Positions 5,169 through 8,918 of a stretch of 8,918 nt of DNA are shown piece after piece; the first letter of the stretch is position 1, and each line of letters opens with the position of its first letter. Source of the DNA: Dialister sp. CAG:486. Its GTDB lineage: Bacteria; Bacillota; Negativicutes; Veillonellales; Dialisteraceae. Where the stretch lies: contig FR879558.1 in assembly GCA_000434475.1 (NCBI GenBank), positions 1 through 8,918 on the forward strand, in the 5' to 3' direction. Both the position numbers and the translations under genes were made by a program. Under the pieces are notes generated by a model. That model was not told where the DNA came from, did not search any database, and was given only the letters and a program-made list of their open reading frames with translations.

Positions 5169-5720
5169 GATCTCGCAAAGCAGCTTCTTCGCATGCTCCT
5201 TTGCGAGCGCGACGAGCTTCTCTTTGTCGGCCTCGGTGGAAACGCCCGGGATGAACATTGCGCCATAGGTCAGGATCGGCTTGGCCATTTCCATACCGGT
5301 CATAGCCGCCATGACATAGAAGTTATCGAAGAATTCATCAAGCGTATGACCCATGCCGGCAGTGCTGTATGCGCCGTCCGGAGCGCCGGCCGTCGCAGAG
5401 ATGATGAGCTTCTTGCCCTTAAGCCCGCTCGCCCCTTCGCCATGTGCAAAGCCCGGGGTGAAGACCTCTTCGTACCAGTGCTTCAGCATGGCCGGTGCAT
5501 TGAACCAGTAGACAGGGAACTGGAATACGATGGTATCGGCCTCTTTCAGGAGAGCCTGCTCCACTGCCACATCCAGATGACAGCAGCCCTTCTCTGCGAT
5601 ATCATCGATCGCGATCGATGCACCGCTTTCGGCAGCCTTTTTCAGCTCTTCCAGAATGGTCTTGTTCATGATCGAGCGTTCCAAATGCGGATGACCGGAA
5701 ATTACAATAACCTTTGCCAT
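5160..5720 (-). CDS. Flavodoxin-like NAD(P)H-dependent oxidoreductase
   Basis: A 186-residue protein of the flavodoxin-2 (quinone reductase, KefF/YwrO-like) family. Such enzymes bind FMN or FAD and use NAD(P)H for two-electron reduction of quinones or related compounds in the cytosol. It opens with the strand KVIVISGHPHLERS (3-16), the flavin phosphate-binding region. It has the family-diagnostic QFPVYWFNAPAMLKHWYEEV (67-86) followed by FTPGFAHG, then the strand KKLIISATAGAP (103-114). The start at 5720 has AAGGA 6 bases upstream; an in-frame upstream start at 5762 lacks such a site. It is convergent with the YbjN-like gene and divergent from peptide deformylase. The physiological substrate cannot be read from sequence. 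Confidence 0.9.
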   Translation of the reverse strand: MAKVIVISGHPHLERSIMNKTILEELKKAAESGASIAIDDIAEKGCCHLDVAVEQALLKEADTIVFQFPVYWFNAPAMLKHWYEEVFTPGFAHGEGASGLKGKKLIISATAGAPDGAYSTAGMGHTLDEFFDNFYVMAAMTGMEMAKPILTYGAMFIPGVSTEADKEKLVALAKEHAKKLLCEIGD

Positions 5721-5743
5721 AATGATTCCTTCTTTCGTATAAT
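5714..5743 (+). promoter_or_regulatory. Predicted promoter for the peptide deformylase gene
   Basis: TTGCCA (5714-5719), an 18-base spacer and TATAAT (5738-5743) on the plus strand. It overlaps the start codon and ribosome site of the divergent oxidoreductase. This predicts a leader of about 105 bases before the ATG at 5855, and possible interference between the two transcripts. Confidence 0.5.
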
Positions 5744-5854
5744 AGAAAAAAGCAGATTCCATGGGTCCTGCCGGTTCAAAAGGACTCTCAAAATAGGCCG
5801 GTGGCCCCTTTTCCCCATTTTACCACGTTCCCCCTCCCGCAGAAAGGACATCCC

Positions 5855-6265
5855 ATGAAACGAGACATTGTGAAAGACATCATATTTCTTCAGCAAAAGG
5901 CTGCGCCTGCCACTTTCGCGGACAAGGCCATCGCCGAAGACCTGAAAGACACCCTCGCCGCCCATAGAGACACCTGCGCGGGGCTCGCTGCGAACATGAT
6001 CGGTTTTGCCAAAGCCATCATCGCCTTCCGTCAGGGGAAGGATATCGTCATCATGTACAATCCCGAGCGCCTTTCCGCTGCACGCCCCTACGAAGCCGAG
6101 GAGGGCTGCCTCTCCCTTTCCGGCGAGCGGAAGACCACGCGCTATGAGGAGATCGAGATCAAGTACCGCGACCAGCTTTTCCGCATGAAGAAAAAGAGAT
6201 TCAAAGGCTTCGTCGCAGAAGTCATCCAGCACGAAATGGATCATCTGGAAGGAAAGTTAATTTAG
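5855..6265 (+). CDS. def: Short peptide deformylase (AANMIG type)
   Basis: Expected to remove the N-formyl group from nascent proteins as a metallohydrolase. The 136-residue product is shorter than the housekeeping enzymes of about 165-190 residues. Motif 2 is EEGCLSL (82-88, metal ligand C85). Motif 3 is QHEMDHLEG (125-133, ligands H126 and H130, catalytic E127), ending three residues before the C-terminus. Motif 1 is GLAANMIG (43-50), where classical enzymes have a catalytic Gln at the Met position. This variant is found in a short deformylase group of Firmicutes, so it is a subfamily trait rather than a recent mutation. The start at 5855 has AGAAAGGA 6 bases upstream. The TAG stop runs directly into GGTTCAG heptads. 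It may be a second deformylase or one with altered activity. Confidence 0.88.
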   Translation: MKRDIVKDIIFLQQKAAPATFADKAIAEDLKDTLAAHRDTCAGLAANMIGFAKAIIAFRQGKDIVIMYNPERLSAARPYEAEEGCLSLSGERKTTRYEEIEIKYRDQLFRMKKKRFKGFVAEVIQHEMDHLEGKLI

Positions 6266-6501
6266 GGTTCAGGTTGATGGTTGGCGGGTTCAGGGTTAGC
6301 CCGTGGGGCGTGCCGTCCACTGATTCTGAATGAAAGCTTTGCTTGAATGAGGAATTAGGAATGGTGGTGCGGCGCATAAAAATAATGAAGCGCCGCGGAA
6401 TATAAATAGGGCGATGCCCGAAGATGGCATTTCAGTCACCAGTCACTAGTCACTAGTCACTCCAATCCCTAATCCCTAGTTACTCATCCCTGCTTTCAAA
6501 C
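6264..6501 (+). repeat. Composite MITE-like intergenic element after peptide deformylase
   Basis: It begins inside the def stop codon with five GGGTTCA-type heptads (6264-about 6298). Next come TTAGCCCGTGGGGCGTG (hairpin GCCC-GTG-GGGC), TGAATGAAAG (6327-6336), GAGGAATTAGGAATGG and the hairpin GCGGCGC/GCGCCGC (6369-6375 and 6390-6396). GAATATAAATA, GGGCGATGCCC and in-register heptads AGTCACC, AGTCACT x3, CCAATCC, CTAATCC, CTAGTTA (6434-6482) follow, then GCTTTCAAAC (6492-6501). The 6327-6501 part is 175 bases and is bounded by an imperfect inverted pair. No coding potential is seen. Confidence 0.8.
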
Positions 6502-6631
6502 TTAGCCTCGAGGACGCGCCATCCCTTGATTGTGAATGAAAGAGGTTCAGCGGGTTCTATAGGTTCAAAGGGATTGGTGCAGCGCAAAAATAATGAGGCG
6601 CCGCGGAGTTTTGATAGCGCTTCGCGCTGTC

Positions 6632-6775
6632 GTCATTTCGAGCGTAACCGAGAAATCTATATTGCAGAACACTCATCGCCTGATGTGAGGCAGCACCAAG
6701 ACATCGTTTTCCCTCAGCTCATACACGCTGATTCCTTCAGGGCAGTAGAGATCCCTCGGCTGCGCTCGGGATGAC
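6632..6775. repeat. Pair of inverted palindromic elements bounding a 90-base insert
   Basis: The 27-base copy at 6632-6658 (GTCATTTCGAGCG..GAGAAATCT) is the imperfect reverse complement of the copy at 6749-6775 (AGATCCCTCGG..CGGGATGAC). About 21 of 27 positions agree. Each is itself palindromic. The pair encloses about 90 bases of different character. Confidence 0.65.
6673..6747 (-). pseudogene. Possible gene remnant, C-terminal 24 codons
   Basis: Between the two palindromic elements the minus strand reads an open frame, YCPEGISVYELRENDVLVLP followed by HIRR and a TGA stop (6675-6673). Its composition looks protein-like, unlike the repeats around it. There is no start, no ribosome site and no upstream coding sequence of the same kind. 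It may be the 3' end of a lost gene. The short length means chance cannot be excluded, and no family was recognised. Confidence 0.25.
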
Positions 6776-6868
6776 GATACCGAAGAACCCCAGTCACTAG
6801 TCACTCCTAATCCCCAATCCCTAATCCCTAGCCACTCATTCCTTATTTTTTTGAAAGAAGGCATCCCC

Positions 6869-7801
6869 ATGTCCCTGACCATTTTCCCCACATTCTTCCC
6901 TGATTTCCGCTGCAAGGCGGGCGCTTGCCGGCACACCTGCTGCCAGACGTGGGAAATCGACATCGACGAAGACACGAAGAACTATTACCAAACGCTCAAG
7001 AGCCCGCTGTGTCAGGAGCTCCGGCAATGGATGGGAACGTCGGAGGATGGCTCTACCTGTTTCAGGCTGAATGAGAAGGGCTACTGCCATTTCCTGAATA
7101 AAGCCGGGCTCTGCCGTCTGGTACTGGAGCTCGGCGAGGATGCGCTCTGCGACATCTGCCGCGAGCACCCGCGTTTTTACAAATACCCATGCGGCGCCGA
7201 GCTATCCGGCACGGGGCTGTGCTGCGAGCGCACGGTGGAAGAGATCGCCGGGCACCTGCCCCTCACATTCGAGCTTCTGGATCCGGAAGCAGCCGAACAG
7301 AAACCCATGACCGTGACATTTTCCCAGCTCATGAATGAACTGCATCTTCCCCTTTCCGAGGAAGAATGCCATTTCACCCTCGACCTTTCCCCCAAAGCCG
7401 TGTCCGCCATGCTGGATGCGATGGCAGACACGGAGCCCATCGATGCCGCATGGACGAAGGACCTCTCCTGGATGCAGGCATGCGCCGAAGACTTGGTGAA
7501 CGAGGCCAAGGCGCACCCGCCCAAAGTCCCCGCAGGATTCTGGGAGGCCATCTACCAGTACATCATCTATCGCCAACTGGACCTTGCGAGCCCCGAGGAC
7601 TGGGATCAGCCCGCTGTTCCCGTCTCCGTACTCGCCCAGTTTGCCGCGGAAAGTACGCTCTTCATCTACCTCGAGGCCGTGCGCACAGAAGATCCCTTCC
7701 GCGCCGTCTCCCGCTGGTCAGAGCAGATCGAGTACGATACGGATAATTGGAGAGATCAGATCGAGGAGCTGACTTCTCATTTCCTAATCTCTAATCACTA
7801 G
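6869..7801 (+). CDS. FliB-like (flagellin lysine-N-methylase family) Cys-rich protein
   Basis: A 310-residue protein resembling the FliB family, whose founding member methylates flagellin lysines in Salmonella and which carries a YkgJ-like cysteine cluster, presumably binding metal or an Fe-S cluster. Cysteines sit at 15, 20, 24 and 25 (RCKAGACRHTCC), then W28 and EIDID. Further ones are C73 (YCHFLNKAGLC), C82, C94 and C97 (LCDICREHPRFY), and C118-C119 (GLCCE). The C-terminal region has SRWSEQIEYDTDNW, like the end of the family. The start at 6869 has GAAAGAAGG about 8 bases upstream. The last codons (LISNH) and the TAG stop lie within 7-base repeats, so the C-terminus was probably reshaped. 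No flagellar gene is nearby, so the substrate is unknown. A nucleoside phosphorylase follows after 37 bases, probably in the same operon. Confidence 0.8.
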   Translation: MSLTIFPTFFPDFRCKAGACRHTCCQTWEIDIDEDTKNYYQTLKSPLCQELRQWMGTSEDGSTCFRLNEKGYCHFLNKAGLCRLVLELGEDALCDICREHPRFYKYPCGAELSGTGLCCERTVEEIAGHLPLTFELLDPEAAEQKPMTVTFSQLMNELHLPLSEEECHFTLDLSPKAVSAMLDAMADTEPIDAAWTKDLSWMQACAEDLVNEAKAHPPKVPAGFWEAIYQYIIYRQLDLASPEDWDQPAVPVSVLAQFAAESTLFIYLEAVRTEDPFRAVSRWSEQIEYDTDNWRDQIEELTSHFLISNH

Positions 7802-7817
7802 TCACTAGTCCCCTCTC
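7783..7817 (+). repeat. Heptad tract spanning the FliB-like stop codon
   Basis: Five in-register 7-base units: CCTAATC, TCTAATC, ACTAGTC, ACTAGTC and CCCTCTC. They encode the final residues of the FliB-like protein, contain its TAG stop (7799-7801) and fill much of the 37-base gap to the next gene. Confidence 0.85.
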
Positions 7818-7838
7818 ATTGACAGAAAGGTCTCCCTC

Positions 7839-8576
7839 ATGACTCCATTCGATCCCGCGCCCGGGCTCATCGCTCCGGACTTCGAACAGCTTTCCCTTCA
7901 TCTGCCCGCCCGCTGCCTCTTCGCCTTCCTGAGCGAAGCGCGCATCGAGCGCTTTGCCATGGAAAAAGGCGGAACGCACCTCGGACGCTTCGCCTCGATC
8001 ACGAAAAGCTTCCCCATCTATGAGCTCCAGACGCCAGACGGCCCCATCGCACTCATGCAGGCCCCCGTCGGTGCGCCTGCGGCCGTTCTGATGGAGGAGC
8101 GTCTCTATGCCTACGGCGCAGAAAAGATCCTCGCCATCGGCTGCTGCGGCGCACTCACAGACCTGCCGGAGAATGCCTTTCTCCCTGTAATGAAAGCCTT
8201 CCGCGAGGAAGGGACATCCTTCCACTATCAGGAGATGAGCGACTGGATCTTCTTCGATGAAGCCCCGCGCCTTCGCATCGAGGCATGGATGAAGGAGAAG
8301 GGCATCCCCTTCACGCCTGCTGTCACATGGACAAGCGACGGCTTCTTTCGCGAGACGAAGGAAAAAATAAAAGCCCGCCGCAAGGCAGGCTGTAATGTCG
8401 TCGATATGGAAGCCGCAGCACTCGCTGCGTGCGCCCGCTTCCGCGGGAAGGAATTCGCACAGATCCTCTTCACCGCAGATACGCTTTCCTCTCTCTCCCA
8501 TGATCCGCGCGGCTGGGGCTATCGCGGTAGAAACGCTGCGCTGGAGATCGGGCTTGCAGCAGCCCGTGTGATGTGA
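7839..8576 (+). CDS. Nucleoside phosphorylase (PNP/UDP phosphorylase family)
   Basis: A 245-residue cytosolic enzyme of the family that cleaves ribonucleosides with phosphate, or hydrolyses related N-glycosides, in purine or pyrimidine salvage. Visible features are the glycine-rich GCCGAL (101-106), corresponding to the phosphate or ribose loop. TSDGFFRE (165-172) and the signature VVDMEAAALA (187-196) follow, where Met and Glu contact the ribose, and then TADTLS (212-217). The length is normal for the family. The start at 7839 has AGAAAGG 8 bases upstream (7824-7830). It probably shares a transcript with the FliB-like gene 37 bases upstream. Base specificity (uridine, inosine or other) cannot be decided by eye. 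The TGA stop is followed at once by a diverged repeat element. Confidence 0.88.
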   Translation: MTPFDPAPGLIAPDFEQLSLHLPARCLFAFLSEARIERFAMEKGGTHLGRFASITKSFPIYELQTPDGPIALMQAPVGAPAAVLMEERLYAYGAEKILAIGCCGALTDLPENAFLPVMKAFREEGTSFHYQEMSDWIFFDEAPRLRIEAWMKEKGIPFTPAVTWTSDGFFRETKEKIKARRKAGCNVVDMEAAALAACARFRGKEFAQILFTADTLSSLSHDPRGWGYRGRNAALEIGLAAARVM

Positions 8577-8763
8577 TAGAGGGATCGCCCTTTGCCCCTG
8601 AATGAAAGCTCTGCTCTCGAGTGAGGAGTGCTGGTGCGGCGCATAAAAATATAGAAGCGCCGCGGAGTATAAATAATGTCGAAGCCCGAAAGTACCATTC
8701 AAGTCACAAATCACTCGCTGCTCCTAATCCCTAGCCACTAATCCCCAGCCACTGCTTTCAAAC
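8577..8763 (+). repeat. Composite MITE-like intergenic element after the phosphorylase gene
   Basis: A diverged start module at 8580-8598 precedes TGAATGAAAG (8599-8608). The hairpin GCGGCGC/GCGCCGC (8636-8642 and 8657-8663), GAGTATAAATA and a decayed GTCGAAGCCCGAAAG follow. From 8701 to 8763 every base falls into 7-base register (AAGTCAC, AAATCAC, TCGCTGC, TCCTAAT, CCCTAGC and on), ending in GCTTTCAAAC. The 8599-8763 part is 165 bases with imperfect inverted ends. Confidence 0.8.
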
Positions 8764-8815
8764 TTCAACGGGGAACGCGGCGGCTTGCCGCAAATAGTAA
8801 ATAGAAAAGGCGATG
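8764..8815 (+). repeat. Partial repeat copy, hairpin module only
   Basis: The hairpin GCGGC-TT-GCCGC (8780-8791), then an AT-rich AAATAGTAAATAG and GGCGATG, reproduce the core order of the family without its flanks. Positions 8816-8870 show nothing recognisable apart from the start of a palindrome, CTCTTATAAGAG, at 8868-8879. Confidence 0.5.
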
Positions 8816-8870
8816 TGAAATAACGATCATCTCATTTTCGCTTTCAATCTGCCGCGGGGACTTGCAGCTC

Positions 8871-8918
8871 TTATAAGAGTGACCGGGAAATCTTATCCCA
8901 GCTGTCTTTCATGCCATA
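8871..8918 (-). CDS. Possible 3' end of a minus-strand gene (partial)
   Basis: From the right edge the minus strand reads YGMKDSWDKISRSLL and a TAA stop (8873-8871), in a non-repeat stretch with protein-like composition. An internal ATG has no ribosome site, so it would be the tail of a gene entering from the right. The family was not recognised, and 15 codons are too few to be sure. Confidence 0.25.
   Translation of the reverse strand, partial: YGMKDSWDKISRSLL

Larger units (their letters stand above)
6502..6842 (+). repeat. Second, tandem composite element carrying an insert
   Basis: It starts directly after the previous copy with TTAGCC, CTTGATTGTGAATGAAAG and three GGTTC units exactly 9 bases apart (6544-6570). 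The mismatched hairpin GCAGCGC/GCGCCGC (6579-6604), GAGTTTTGATA and the hairpin AGCGC-TTC-GCGCT follow. In place of the small GGGCGATGCCC hairpin it carries a segment bounded by inverted palindromic elements (6632-6780). It ends with seven in-register heptads, CAGTCAC to CACTCAT (6791-6839). A T-run at 6845-6852 has no preceding stem. Confidence 0.75.

Noticed and set aside
5741..5778. Minus-strand promoter of the oxidoreductase
   Set aside because: TATTAT is present near 5738-5743 but no acceptable -35 box lies at 16-18 bases; the nearest TTGAAC is about 29 bases away.
6526..6774. 82-residue plus-strand open frame between def and the FliB-like gene
   Set aside because: It runs across GGTTC units, a hairpin and palindromic elements, with no ribosome site and repeat-derived composition.
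7791..8714. Long minus-strand open frame opposite the phosphorylase gene
   Set aside because: Shadow of a clear nucleoside phosphorylase on the plus strand; it starts and ends in repeats and has no recognisable family.

Overview
The window looks like a chromosomal segment of a GC-moderate Bacillota, possibly a member of the Negativicutes. The reasons are strong purine-rich ribosome sites (AGAAAGG, AAGGAGG), a Thermotoga-type DAHP synthase with an N-terminal regulatory domain, and a short peptide deformylase of the AANMIG kind common in Firmicutes. The lineage is an inference. No rRNA, tRNA, CRISPR array or transposase gene was seen.

Layout. Positions 128-3396 (minus strand) hold an aromatic amino-acid cluster: DAHP synthase (aroF), then prephenate dehydrogenase (tyrA), then 3-dehydroquinate synthase (aroB). 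tyrA and aroB overlap by 20 bases. About 320 bases upstream of aroF, on the same strand, is a compact unit not covered by any long reading frame. It has a near-consensus promoter (3910-3938), a Shine-Dalgarno site, a 40-residue ORF with seven tyrosines (3755-3877) and a strong intrinsic terminator (3709-3738). This is the layout of a tyrosine-sensing transcription attenuator. Antitermination pairing could not be identified by eye.

Positions 4288-4788 (plus) encode a YbjN-like protein. It converges on a flavodoxin-like NAD(P)H oxidoreductase (5160-5720, minus), with a perfect 34-copy 7-bp tandem array between them. Then on the plus strand come a short peptide deformylase (5855-6265), a FliB-like Cys-rich protein (6869-7801) and a nucleoside phosphorylase (7839-8576). 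The last two are separated by 37 bases and are probably co-transcribed. The right edge may contain the last codons of a minus-strand gene.

The most striking feature overall is the intergenic DNA. Almost every gap is filled by a mosaic repeat family made of a GC-rich hairpin (GCGGCGC...GCGCCGC), a GAGTATAAATA segment, a small GGGCGATGCCC hairpin, and tracts of 7-base units (AGTCACT, CCCTAAT, GGGTTCA, ACTTCAG). The 7-base register is often kept across changes of unit type. The tracts start at or within a few bases of stop codons, supply the last codons of one gene, and on one strand form a G-quadruplex motif. Three better-defined copies of 161-175 bp have imperfect inverted ends and look MITE-like.
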